Below, in pieces: positions 51,650 to 61,332 of a stretch of 64,000 bases of DNA. A program made the translations under genes and the position numbers. Source of the stretch: Branchipolynoe longqiensis (lineage: Eukaryota; Annelida; Polychaeta; Phyllodocida; Polynoidae). The notes beneath the pieces were generated by a model, which saw only the letters and a program-made list of their open reading frames with translations, was not told the DNA's origin and searched no databases. Location: contig CM059189.1 of assembly GCA_030323885.1 (NCBI GenBank), positions 48,429,015 to 48,493,014 on the forward strand, read 5' to 3'. Position 1 is the stretch's first letter, and every line of letters starts with the position of its first letter.

Positions 51650-51990
51650 TAATAGATTTGGGGGGCTGTCCACATGTGAATAGCTTCCCGGAGGATCGGC
51701 GTCTTTGTGTAGTGTCAGCCATACGAGCTTATATATCCAAGACAAAAGGATTACGAAATTCTAGACAGCTTTTGGTGAGCTTTATTAGACCAATTAAGGT
51801 GATCTCGAGAGACACACTCGCTAGATGGACCGTTAAAGTGATTAACGAGGCAGGTGTTGATACTGGACGATACGCTTCCCATTCGACAAGAGGAGCTATG
51901 GTCTCGAAGGCAAGGCAGCTAGGGATTTCGGTTAAGAGAATCCTAGTGCATGCAGGCTGGAAGACAGCTAGATCGTTTGCAAAACATTAA
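51650..51990 (+). pseudogene. DIRS copy C tyrosine recombinase, C-terminal half
   Basis: Starts within the domain (FPEDRRLCVVSAIRAY), has the His/Arg box SHSTRGAMVSKAR and HAGWKTARSFAKH, then TAA where copy A has the nucleophile Tyr codon. The first half with the first catalytic Arg is deleted. Confidence 0.85.
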
Positions 51991-52229
51991 AACAAATGAC
52001 TAGAGAAGTCAAGTGGCCTAGCGACACGCTTACTCACCAGTTAACATGACAGGTGAGATTTTTTGGAAAGTATATCTGTTTAATATAAATACTGTTTTAT
52101 ACGAAGGTATATTGAATTGAAATGGATTAAGGATAAAAATGAGTTACGTAAAGATCTCCCTGTGTACGAGTAGCCAGAGGTGTAGTACCGAGGTAAAATA
52201 GTATAGTTATACAAATCTTACCTGGGTAC

Positions 52230-52607
52230 AGATGATGGATAACAAGAGAGCAATTTTATCCGTCTCTCCCAGAGCAAAGTTCATCGACTGGTGTACTTTC
52301 TGTGCTTCAGCCCCAGCGACATGCAGAAATACCCAACATTGTACTTTCTCGGTCCTGCTTAACACTTCGGCTTTCCAGTTCGCTGCTATATTGTCCTCCA
52401 GGTTCAGAGGACCGGGCGGTTTCAAACCCGAGAGAGCCATGGCTTATCAAAAGGTCTGCTTCTGACACCATGTAATGTTATGTTAAATAACCGACTACAC
52501 ACGTTGACGTCTCGTTGCATAATGATCTTTATTCGGGTGCCTACCAGACTGCGCTGGTCACCCGCTCGCTGGTTCCCCGCACGCTCGCAACCGGCGTGTC
52601 CTGAGTT
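52230..52607 (-). mobile_element. Gypsy-like LTR element, 5' end on the minus strand
   Basis: On the minus strand: LTR sequence (from 52607 down to 52472, ending in ACA), primer-binding site TGGTGTCAGAAGCAGACC at about 52453-52472, then gag. The element is cut off where DIRS copy C ends. Confidence 0.7.
52240..52440 (-). pseudogene. Gypsy-like gag N-terminus, minus strand
   Basis: MALSGLKPPGPLNLEDNIAA then NWKAEVLSRTEKVQCWVFLH and ETDKIALLLSI follow the gag pattern of Mag-like gypsy elements (NWK ... FLHVAG), with an internal deletion after NWK. Truncated. Confidence 0.7.
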
Positions 52608-52617
52608 AACACCATAC

Positions 52618-52921
52618 GCCTCCCGTGCTGGTAGATCGTGGGGTCGTGGGTTCGGGCCATGGTCGAGTCAAACCAATGACTTGAAAATTGGTGCTTGTCA
52701 CTTCCTAGCCAGGCGCTCGGCATTACTAGGACAGGGCAAGGACTGGTGTGCTCAGTGTCAGGATAATGTGACTGAGTGGGATACCAGGTCATGGTCCCGG
52801 CGGGCCTGGTTTCCCAGTGAGACAGCACTATAAAGTCGCCAGGATGCGCACTGTCACAAGTCGGTACCCGTCCTGATATGACCTTAGATGTTGCTAGGAC
52901 GTAAAACAACAACAAACAAAC
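52618..52921 (+). mobile_element. SINE1, short 5' truncation, 10-bp target duplication
   Basis: Flanked by perfect AACACCATAC at 52608-52617 and 52922-52931; begins in the anticodon region GCCTCCCGTGCTGGTAG. Confidence 0.92.
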
Positions 52922-52931
52922 AACACCATAC

Positions 52932-53311
52932 ATCACACCCAGAGCAACAAGATACCGATATAATATAGAGCTTAAGAAAAATATGTTGGGAAATATATGC
53001 TCGCGCCACCAAAATGCAATATTGCAATATCTCTAGAACTAGATTTAGCTAAATAAACCCTAAAAACAACCCCCCCCCCCTCCCCAACACCCCCGACATA
53101 AGAAATCTTGGCGGCCACCCTACAAATGCTGCATAAGAACGTGTCTGCACGCACTGGCGGTCCAAATGAGCAGAACGAGTGGGATGACCATTAGACAAGC
53201 TGAAAATCAAAATAACTTTGTCGTTTAAACACTAACAAAATCTCTTCTCTAATTCACACTAGAAAAGAAAACCCTCTTCCAGCACCAAGCGGCTACCTAT
53301 ACTTAAATGAC
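52932..53311. other. Sequence without recognised feature
   Basis: Contains a C10 run near 53071; no gene or repeat match. Confidence 0.5.
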
Positions 53312-53625
53312 CAGACGGGATGGCCGAATGAGTTAGAGCGTCCATCTCCCGTGTTGATAGGTCGTAGGTTCGAAACCTGGTCGAGTCAAACCAATGACTT
53401 AAAAATGTATACTTGTCGCTTCCTAGCCTGGCGCTCGGTAATATTAGGACAGAGCAAGGACTGGTTGGCTCAGTGTCAGGATAATGTGACTGAGTGGGAT
53501 ATCAGGTCATGGTGCTGGCGGCCTGGTCTCCCAGTGGGGCGGCACTATGACATTGCCATGAGCGCGCACTGACACAAGTGGGTACCCATCCTGATATAAA
53601 CTTTGCTAGGATGTAAAACAAAAAA
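53312..53625 (+). mobile_element. SINE1, full length
   Basis: Head GGGATGGCCGAATGAGTTAG; the tail lacks ACCTTAGATG (deletion inside the stem-loop). Confidence 0.88.
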
Positions 53626-53633
53626 AATACATC

Positions 53634-53930
53634 GTCCGTCTCCCGTGCTGGTAGGTCGTGGGTTCGAACCCTGGTCGAGTCAAACCAATAACTTAAAAAT
53701 TGATACTTGTCGCTTCCTAACCTGGCGCTCGGCATTATTAGAATAGGGCAAGGACTGGTTGGCTCAGTGTCAGGATAATGTGACTGAGTGGGATATCAAG
53801 TCATGGTGCTGGCAGCTTGGTCTTCCAGTGGGACAGCACTATAAAGTCACCATGAGTGTGCACTGTCACAAGTCGGTCCCCGTCCTGATATGACCTTAGA
53901 TGTTGCTAGGACGTAAAACAACAACAAACC
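53634..53930 (+). mobile_element. SINE1, 5'-truncated, head to tail with the previous copy
   Basis: Starts CGTCCGTCTCCCGTGCTGGT immediately after the tail of the preceding copy; complete tail with (AAC)n. Confidence 0.9.
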
Positions 53931-53954
53931 ATATACCTAAATGACCGCACAAAT

Positions 53955-54800
53955 ATGGTGGAAGAGATTGACTGTAGACTAGGCAGAGGCTTACATTTTG
54001 CCCATCTAAACTGCAAAAGTGCCTACAGTAAACTTGACAGCATTAAGCTACACTTAGATATATGTAAATTTGATGTGTTGACACTGTCAAAAACATGGTT
54101 TCCAGAGCTGCATAGTGACCAACTGCTAGAAATTAGTGGGAACAAGCTTGTGAGAGAGGACAGAAAAACACTGACAAATGCACAAACACAAAAAAAGGGT
54201 GTAGGGGTTGCAATATACACCCAAAAAAAATAAACTCAGAACATAAAACACGACAAGAAGCAAATAGGTCAGATACAAATATTGAGTTAGCATGGACACT
54301 AATAAACAATGAGAAACAAGCAAACATAGCTGTGGGGAGTCTATATAGACCGCCAAATGGAAAATTAAAGAATTTACCACACAGCTAGAAACGTCCCTTG
54401 ATAGCGTGTCAAAGCTTGCAAAAGCTGAGATATTCCTACTATGGGACTTCAATATAAACTACAAAACAGACAATAAAAACAAACACTCACTGGAGAACCT
54501 AATCAAAGGAAAGGGACTAAAGCAAAAAATTAGTGAACTATCTAGACTTGGAGAACACAGCTCAATAATAGACCTAATAATAACAGACTAAAACCATACA
54601 CACCCCAGGAACTAGGAACTGTTCATGAACTGATATTTATTACTAGAAAGAAAATAAAAAAACAAAAACAAAGCCATGGGGAACTCATACAAAAACTACA
54701 CAAAGGAAGCGCTAGCAGCCCACCTGGAAAAAAATGTTAGACTACCAATCTCAACTGTCATAGATGTAAATGGTCAATGGGACACGGTAAGTGAGAAATC
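53955..54800 (+). pseudogene. Non-LTR retrotransposon endonuclease region
   Basis: HFAHLNCKSAYSKLDSIKLH and FDVLTLSKTWFPELHSDQLL are the entry motifs of an apurinic-type endonuclease (the usual catalytic Glu of SETW is changed to Lys). Then ETSLDSVSKLAKAEIFLL-like and LWDFNINYKTDNKN (normally GDFN) follow. Several stops and frame changes. Jockey/CR1/L2-type LINE, exact clade not assigned. Confidence 0.75.
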
Positions 54801-55390
54801 ATCTCGACATTACCTGTCCAATAAAAAAACTCGTTTCAGCCCCTTCAAACTTGTTTCCGGTACAAAGGCAAGGGGACCAGGTTTTTATTTCTTGTGGCGA
54901 TTCTCCATAAGCATATTCAGCGCTCGACGGAGGGACCCAACCAGCCACGGTTGAACTCGTTTGAACTTGTTTCCGCTACAAAGGTATTCGGGGTCAGCGA
55001 TTGGTTAATAATATATCAAAACAAATGCTTGCTGCCATAGAATTATTACTCAAAATTAAAAGAAATAAAGAACAATTTGTCATAAACATGGTGTACAAAT
55101 GCAATATTATTACTTTATTCCACCGAAACGATGGTCGTATAAGATATTGCAAATGGCAGCCCCCATAAGGGGTGGCCATTTGCAATCGAAAAGAACAGCT
55201 CTGATTGGCTAAAATTATGGAAAGATCACATTATTATTTTAGTAGTTTCTTGTTCAGACATATTTACACATATATATGTATCTTTTGCACAGATTAAAGT
55301 GCTTGAAGTATCTTTTAAATTTATCAACATCGACTTCTGTTTAAATCACACAATATCACTACTTACTGAATGGGAAACTAATCCTGCAAG
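54801..55390. mobile_element. Unidentified insertion in the LINE, with a strong hairpin
   Basis: Separates the endonuclease and RT parts. GTTTCCGGTACAAAGGCAAG / GTTTCCGCTACAAAGGTATT is a short direct repeat. At 55147-55187 ATTGCAAATGGC pairs perfectly with GCCATTTGCAAT and CCCC/GGGG pairs inside it. Confidence 0.5.
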
Positions 55391-55393
55391 GGT

Positions 55394-56418
55394 ATGCTCG
55401 ATATGACCCAGTGGTCAGCCGTTTTTGCTTCTTTCGTTGCTGTGGACCCTTCTCTAAATGGGGCCATATCAAACGAGGAAAAAATATACTGTAGGGTACC
55501 TCAGGGGTCACTCCTAGGTCCACTTCTTTTCCTCATATATATAAATGATCTAAACAACTGGCTGGACATTGATAACATCCAGTTATATGCACATGATACT
55601 GTTGTATACACCGCAGGCAAATCAACTGAAGAAATAGAAACAAAACTGAACCAAACACTAACAAAACTGACTGAGTGGTGCAACCTAAACAAAATAACTA
55701 TAAATAGCAGTATATCAAAAACAGTACTATTTGGTACAAGACTAACCAGTAATAATACTATGAAGTGTCTCCTGGGAAACAGCGAACTAGAGCAGGTAGA
55801 CAACTACAAATACCTGCGAGTGGACCTAGACAGACACCTAAGTTATGACCTCTGCATAACAAACACTATATAAAAAGCAAACCAAAAAATATGGCTCCTT
55901 TCAAAATTAAGAGCCTACATGACTGAAAACATGGCAATTAAAATATATAAGGGTATGATCCTCCCATTCTTCGACTACTGTGATGTAGTCTACATGGGAG
56001 GAAATACCAAACTCCTAAACAAACTGCAGGTGCTATAATTATAAAACAAAGCCCCCAAAATATGTTTCCAGGTAAACAAAAGATGCCCTATGATGGAACT
56101 ACACAAAAAATGCAATGCAACACCATTGACGAATAGTAGGGAAACGCACCTTAAAATACTAGCACACCAGAAAACCAGGCTACACAGTAACCCCCCCCCC
56201 CCCCACCGTGCACGGACACCAGACATATGGCGGCCCCAATACTACTGACAGAAATGAGTAACACCAAAATCTATGAGGGGAATGTACTCGCCATGGCAGC
56301 ACATGCCTGGAATAAGCAAAACACAAAACAATGTGCAATCCGTAACCTTGACCACTACAAAAAACTACTAAAGAAAGAAACTACTTCCCAACAGAACAAA
56401 AATCATACCTGCCCCTGA
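55394..56418 (+). pseudogene. Non-LTR retrotransposon reverse transcriptase, C-terminal half
   Basis: RVPQGSLLGPLLFLIYINDL, then the catalytic box reads LYAHDT (His replaces the first Asp of YADD), LTEWCNLNKITINSS, KYLRVDLDRHLSYD, MAIKIYKGMILPFFDYCDVV and the tail LAMAAHAWNKQNTKQ. Stops at 55873 and 56036 and a C-rich insertion near 56192. Same family as the minus-strand copy at 34.6-35.3 kb. Confidence 0.85.
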
Positions 56419-56800
56419 GCACAGTCACTGATTGCTGTGCAATAGCGCAAAAAGCAAAAGACAGGCCAGAAAAATGGTAGATATGGAAAAGAAATATGGA
56501 CACTAGCCTCCCTCAGCACTAAGGACATCGACATGTGGTGTCACGGGCACCTGCATTAACGCATGCCCAACTCAAAGCGATCGTTCTAGTTCTACATACC
56601 TCACCCTTTTGCGCCAAAGTAACCTAGTGGTGACTTCGGGTAGTTCCCTACATGCCTTGAAGTTTAAGAACGTCACCCTGACATAGTCCGCCCTCGTTGT
56701 ACGTGTTTCTTCTACTAAGACTATACCTCAGTCAGCCTGCCCCATAGTATTTAGCCTGCCTCGTATCCCACGCTCATTCTGCTGCCCAGTCAGGGCCTGG
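56419..56800. other. LINE 3' UTR passing into an Ngaro fragment
   Basis: AAAAAGCAAAAGACAGGCCA (56449) matches the 3' UTR of the minus-strand copy; after about 56530 the sequence changes to GC-richer DNA leading to the YR fragment. Confidence 0.5.
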
Positions 56801-56839
56801 TCCAAGTACTTGTCCACCGTAACCCCAAAGCCTCTCGAC

Positions 56840-57090
56840 CATAGCTTTCTCCTCCCCTCCGGTCTCCCATTAACATCCCTCCTCCTCACTAGAGCCCTCC
56901 GCAGCCCTGCCCCCGATCCCCCGCCTCTCCCTCCACAGCCTGAGACGAGGTGCAGCCCAAGCCTGCCACGCTGCCGGACTCCCGCTCTCCACCCTGATGA
57001 CTGCTGGTACCTGGAAGAGCCAGACGTTCCAAGTCTACCTGGCACACCTCAAAGTCCACAAAGCTCCATCAGCGCTCGCTCACTTGTTGG
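56840..57090 (+). pseudogene. Ngaro-like tyrosine recombinase C-terminus, copy H
   Basis: Frame 3: PSAALPPIPRLSLHSLRRGA then AQACHAAGLPLSTLMTAGTW and KSQTFQVYLAHL. This has the His/Arg box (HSLRRG), the Trp (TAGTW) and a Tyr in FQVYL at the nucleophile distance. Only the last about 55 residues are recognisable. The large frame on the + strand here in another register is a shadow. Confidence 0.75.
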
Positions 57091-57496
57091 GTGAGCGCTG
57101 ATATTTCCACTGTTCACTGATATCCTCCTCGGTCTCCTACCAGACCACACAGACTGCCAGATTCACTGATCCAGACATCGATTGACCAGCTCCTAGGGCC
57201 CAGTCGCCTGCTTGCTTCACTCATGCCGACCTCCAGTGGGTCACTTTTCTTAATAAATGTCATTTAAACACTTCCTCTCTGTCTCAATCTGTAGTGTAGC
57301 GAATTACTACAAACTGTTTGTGAGTTGGTTCAAAGAGAAATTCTTAATAATATAATTAGGGTACACAAATTTGTTTGAAATTGGAATTCATAATGGCTTT
57401 CACAGCAGTTTAATAAGAAAAAGAAAATAGGAAAAGGTGGATATTAAATTAATATCGGATTGATTCGGACTAAAAAATTTAAGATCTACAAAATCT
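57091..57496. other. Element end and intergenic or intronic DNA
   Basis: AATAAATGTCATTTAAACAC at 57252 may be the 3' end of the Ngaro fragment. No gene. Confidence 0.4.
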
Positions 57497-57620
57497 CTCC
57501 CCTGCTTGTTGACTTCCGGTATTCGGAAGATGGTGTAAGAATATAACAGTTAAACTAGACTTACCTATAAGTTGACGTTTTACTTCGATTCTTACGAATA
57601 CAAAGTCAATGATCAGGGGC
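57497..57620. repeat. Imperfect inverted repeat related to 47.7 kb
   Basis: CCCCTGCTTGTTGACTTCCG ... TGTAAGAAT (57497-57541) is roughly inverse to ATTCTTACGAATAC ... GATCAGGGG (57589-57620), and matches 47708-47752 inverted. It immediately precedes the leader of Ngaro copy F. Confidence 0.55.
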
Positions 57621-57850
57621 CCATCCACACCCACCTAGGCTTGGTATTATGCATGTTGGCTGCAGGCTAACATGGGTAATTTGCACACGAGGCGCTGTTC
57701 TATTTTAGTCCACCTGCTGCATCGCGGACCACTGAGCCGTCACTTCTCCGCTGCCTGCTGCTTGGGACGCATCAATTCACTGCACGCTCCGGTCAACCCT
57801 GCTCTCTACCACGTGCTACCATCTGCTAGACTAGTCTATATAGTCTCTAC

Positions 57851-59118
57851 ATGCCGCCGGCCAAGAAGCGAAAAGGGGCTCCTTCCCTTCTGCCGCAACA
57901 GGTTAGGCACCAGCCGGTCAGAGCAGCCCGCTCTACCTGTGACCCGTTCTTGGAACAGGATTCCCAGTCATCTGTATGTTGACACCCATGAGGCCAGAGC
58001 AGCCAGTTCCCTCAACCTCCTCCGACCAGGAGTCTGACCGGGAGACCATCAGGAGGTTGACGCGAGAGAATGAGAAGCTTGACGACGTGACAGCAAGGCT
58101 CAACGCGTTGGAACGTGCGGCGGGCCCGTTCCGTCATCTGCCCCGCCCTGTGTCTCCGGCGTTGCCGTTGCCAGCCAGGCCCCCGCCCTCGCCTCGCCGT
58201 ATGCTGCCCCCGATGCCAGTGTACACGCCGCCGCCTATGCTCTCGCCCATGGCCCCGCCCCCCTCACCGATGACTCCGCGTACGCCGAGGCGCCCTCCTG
58301 CTCCGGCTCAGTCGCCACGTGGTCGCGTGCCGCCGCGTCCGGCACCCGCTCTCCCTGCCATGCTCAGCCCCGCCCACCCCCCGAGGCCAGTGCGTGTGGC
58401 GAAAGCGGTCGCCGCTGGCTTTGTTGACGCCTTGCCAGCTCTACAACGTCCTGAAGGTATGGCTTTCTTCCCACATAACTTTATTAGACGGGGAGATGCC
58501 TGTAGGAAAGTGAATACAGGTGAGGCCACATGGCCGGAGTACTTTGTTGCGCTAAGGCGCTTAGCAGCCCACCCCGCTTTTCCTGAGGACTGGTGGCCCC
58601 CCCCTCCTTCAACACGAGGAAGATTTGGCAAGAATAGCTATCACATGGGATTGGCCCACCTGCAGGAGGTGGTCGGAGCGGGTTTTTATGATGATAGCAG
58701 ACGGGAGGCTGCCGGCCGCGTGGTCAGACCCGTCGGCGTTGAAGGATGTCCAGCGGGAAGTGTGCACTGATGCTAGTAGGGCGGCTAGTGCGCACCCTGT
58801 ATTCCTACAGCCGGAGGCCCGCCCTCCCCCACCCCTTCTCCCAGCCTCTGCCAGTAACGTCTCCAGGTCGGTCCCTCTCAACTCGCGGGAGGACTATAAT
58901 AAGGAGGTGGATGGGAAAGCCTGTTACCAATGGAACTGGGGGAAGGACTGCGGGTTTCAGAATGGCCATGGGGTGCTCCCTGATAAATGTGGTGCGCGTG
59001 GTGCGCGTACCGCTTCAAGCGTAGCCTGCCTCATAGAGAGCAGGATTGTATGAAGAAGCGTAAATGCTCAGACAAGAAACAGGCTGATCAGTCCGCCGCT
59101 GCACCAGTAAGTGTTTAA
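57851..59118 (+). pseudogene. Ngaro copy F gag
   Basis: Starts at ATG 57851 (MPPAKKRKGAPSLLPQQ, basic), shifts frame near 57975 into a coiled-coil-like stretch (RETIRRLTRENEKLDDVTAR) followed by a Pro-rich region (58140-58390) and a conserved globular part (PHNFIRRGDACRKVNTGEAT). It shifts again near 58715 and ends with a zinc-knuckle region CYQWNWGKDCGFQNGH and, one frame on, CAWCAYRFKRSLPHREQDC. Three frameshifts inactivate it. Gag binds the element RNA in this family. Confidence 0.75.
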
Positions 59119-59369
59119 TTTCCAGACTTGCAATCCCGGGCCCCCCACTCCGGCCATGTGCAACCGCGTGATTCGCATGTGGTCCCCGTCTCCCTTCCTC
59201 AGGCCACACCCCGTGACATAGTACCATCTGCGGTGCCCCCACCATCTGCCCTCCCACTCCGGCCAGCTGCGCCTGCCCCCTCCCACCCACCCCTGCCCAC
59301 CTCGCCAGTCCCACCCGCCCCCCAGTCATCGGCCCTGCGCCTGCGCACTCCTCACCACGTGGCCGCCAC

Positions 59370-61280
59370 GTGCACCCATGCTCGCTAGATGTACAAATTG
59401 ACACACCCGTACAACACGCTCTTCTCTCCTCAGATACAGACTTGTCCCTTCCCGATATAGTATTCGACTGGTTTAATGTTCTTCCCCAGGTCACGGGCGC
59501 CCCTTCGTTGGTGCACAATACAGCTAAGTTTATACCTCTGCCTTCACAGTTGTTGTTTAGAAACACGCTAGAGGCGTTCTGGCCGTGGGCCGTGGACGGG
59601 TTGTGGGCTGATAATGTTTCGTACTTAGATATTTACGCCGTGGTTAGAGCCACTGCCTTGCCTAACTATCTCTCTGCTAGGGTGCCAGTTCCGTCTGGAC
59701 TTAAGATTCCAGCGTGGAGGGCTTTGCTCTTGGATTACCCTTATACGTTGTTGGTTGATCATCTGGAGTATGGTTGGCCCTTAGATTACACCTCTCCTTC
59801 TCCTCCTTTCCCTACCTTAGTTAATCATACCCCTGCTGCAGGTACAGATTTTCATATTAACACGTTCGTGAAGAAAGAGTTGAGTCTAGGGTCGTTGCTC
59901 GGTCCGTTCTCTGCTCCGCCCTTCAAACCCTGGTGCCAGCTGAGTCCGATGATGACGCGCCCAAAAAAGAACTTTAATGCTAAGCGGGTGATTATAGATC
60001 TTAGTTTTCCGGCAGGTCATAGCGTGAACGCGGGCATTATTAAAGGGTTTTATCAGGGTAACCCGTTCAATTTCTCATTGCCGTCGGTTTCTACGCTCAC
60101 AGATAGGTTGTCGCTGCTCGGTTCGTCTGCTTGGATGTGGGCTGCTGACCTGGCACGGGCCTATCGTCAACTTACGGTGTGTCCTCTGTCAGTCCCGCTG
60201 TTAGGTATCTCGCTGAACGGGTCAGTTTATATGGATATTGCGCCGCCGTTCGGGTCTCGTACGTCGGCATTGGCTTGTGCACGGACAACTCGGGCGGTGG
60301 TGTGGTTGCTGCGGAGGGAGGGTTTTTTCGCCCTCTGTTACTTAGATGATTTTGTTGGGGTAGAAGCTTCATACGAGAGGGCACTTAAGGCGTACGAGAG
60401 GTTCAATCAATTCGCTTCGATGCTGGGCCTAGAGTTAGCACTGGATAAATGCTCCCCTCCTGTGACTTCGTTAGTCTGGCTGGGTTTTCGTATAGATGCC
60501 CCAAACCTGTGTGTGTCTCTTCCGGTACAGAAATTGACTGAGATTGTGGCCGAGTGTTCCGAGTGGAAATGGAAGTCGAAAGCCTCAAGGAAGCAGCTGC
60601 AAAGTTTAGCGGGAAAGCCGCAACATATTTCGAAATGTATCAAGCCAGCAGTAAGGTTCACGAATCGGGTATTAGAAGCGTTGAGGAATACACCGTTCTC
60701 TGGCCAACATGTGTTTGCTAGGGATCTCTTAGATGACTTAGCATGGTTCGAGAAGTTTGTGGGGTCTTATTTTGGCATTCAGCTGCTTCCCGATTCACCG
60801 CGTAAGGCGTTTGTCATAGAGTGTGATTCAACCCTAACGGCAGGAGGTGCGTTCTCGGAGACACACTATTATGCAGAAGAATACCCGAGGGCAGTATTAG
60901 ATAAGACTTTTTCGATCACACAGTTGGAGGCCTTGAATCTAGTACACGCAGTCACTTCACTCCTTCCTAAAGATCCACACAATTTCACTATTCAGGTCAA
61001 TACAGATAACTTGGTGTCACAATCAGTGCTGTCGTCTGGGAAGGGGAAAGATAGAGTTCTTTGTGCCTGTGCACGTCAATTATGGCTGCTTTCAGCTTCC
61101 TTGAATTTTGAACTAGAAATTCTCCATAAGGCAGGTTCACTGCTAATTCTAGCCGATGCATTGAGTAGGTCGTTCTCAGACAAGACGTTAAAAGCAAAAG
61201 CGGTGACATTATGTAAGGAAAAGAATCTAGTAAAGCTCTCACCCGCATTATCATTAGACATCTTAGATTTTGAACTGTGA
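59370..61280 (+). CDS. Ngaro copy F pol: reverse transcriptase and RNase H
   Basis: One uninterrupted frame of 636 codons; the first codons may be leader, since the conserved region starts near residue 80 (NVSYLDIYAVVRATALPNYL). RT: MMTRPKKNFNAKRVIIDLSF, motif A WAADLARAYRQL (Asp260), PPFGSRTSALAC, box YLDDF (residues 324-328), and LVWLGFRID. RNase H: VIECDSTLTAGGAF (Asp486), TQLEALNLV (Glu520), VNTDN (Asp546) and LADALSR (Asp596). All catalytic residues are intact. No methyltransferase, as expected for Ngaro. It is the only complete pol in the window although gag and YR are broken, so the copy was recently active or is a deleted young copy. Confidence 0.9.
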   Translation: MHPCSLDVQIDTPVQHALLSSDTDLSLPDIVFDWFNVLPQVTGAPSLVHNTAKFIPLPSQLLFRNTLEAFWPWAVDGLWADNVSYLDIYAVVRATALPNYLSARVPVPSGLKIPAWRALLLDYPYTLLVDHLEYGWPLDYTSPSPPFPTLVNHTPAAGTDFHINTFVKKELSLGSLLGPFSAPPFKPWCQLSPMMTRPKKNFNAKRVIIDLSFPAGHSVNAGIIKGFYQGNPFNFSLPSVSTLTDRLSLLGSSAWMWAADLARAYRQLTVCPLSVPLLGISLNGSVYMDIAPPFGSRTSALACARTTRAVVWLLRREGFFALCYLDDFVGVEASYERALKAYERFNQFASMLGLELALDKCSPPVTSLVWLGFRIDAPNLCVSLPVQKLTEIVAECSEWKWKSKASRKQLQSLAGKPQHISKCIKPAVRFTNRVLEALRNTPFSGQHVFARDLLDDLAWFEKFVGSYFGIQLLPDSPRKAFVIECDSTLTAGGAFSETHYYAEEYPRAVLDKTFSITQLEALNLVHAVTSLLPKDPHNFTIQVNTDNLVSQSVLSSGKGKDRVLCACARQLWLLSASLNFELEILHKAGSLLILADALSRSFSDKTLKAKAVTLCKEKNLVKLSPALSLDILDFEL

Positions 61281-61295
61281 TGCATTGTGATACTC

Positions 61296-61332
61296 GCCTG
61301 GAAGATAGACTTTTTTGCCCTATCTTCCAGGC
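61296..61332 (+). promoter_or_regulatory. Pre-YR hairpin with embedded splice-acceptor-like arm, copy F
   Basis: GCCTGGAAGATAG (61296-61308) pairs perfectly over 13 bp with CTATCTTCCAGGC (61320-61332); loop of 11 nt ACTTTTTTGCC. The stretch CTTTTTTGCCCTATCTTCCAG is a strong-looking 3' splice site and the YR frame follows directly without an ATG. It lies 15 nt after the pol stop. Confidence 0.7.

Larger units (their letters stand above)
47893..52200 (+). mobile_element. DIRS-like retrotransposon, copy C, gag-deleted
   Basis: Left terminus ATTTTACCTCAGTACTATGC, right terminus ending CCGAGGTAAAAT at about 52200. Leader with tandem repeats, gag reduced to its first 45 codons, pol with stops and a SINE2 insertion, YR ending in a stop at the nucleophile position. 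Non-functional. Confidence 0.85.

Noticed and set aside
53955..54233. Intact LINE endonuclease gene
   Set aside because: The catalytic motif is altered and stops appear after 92 codons; it is a decayed copy.
56810..57094. Pro-rich 94-codon protein
   Set aside because: Another frame at the same place encodes the YR boxes LHSLRRG and TAGTW; the Pro-rich frame is a shadow.
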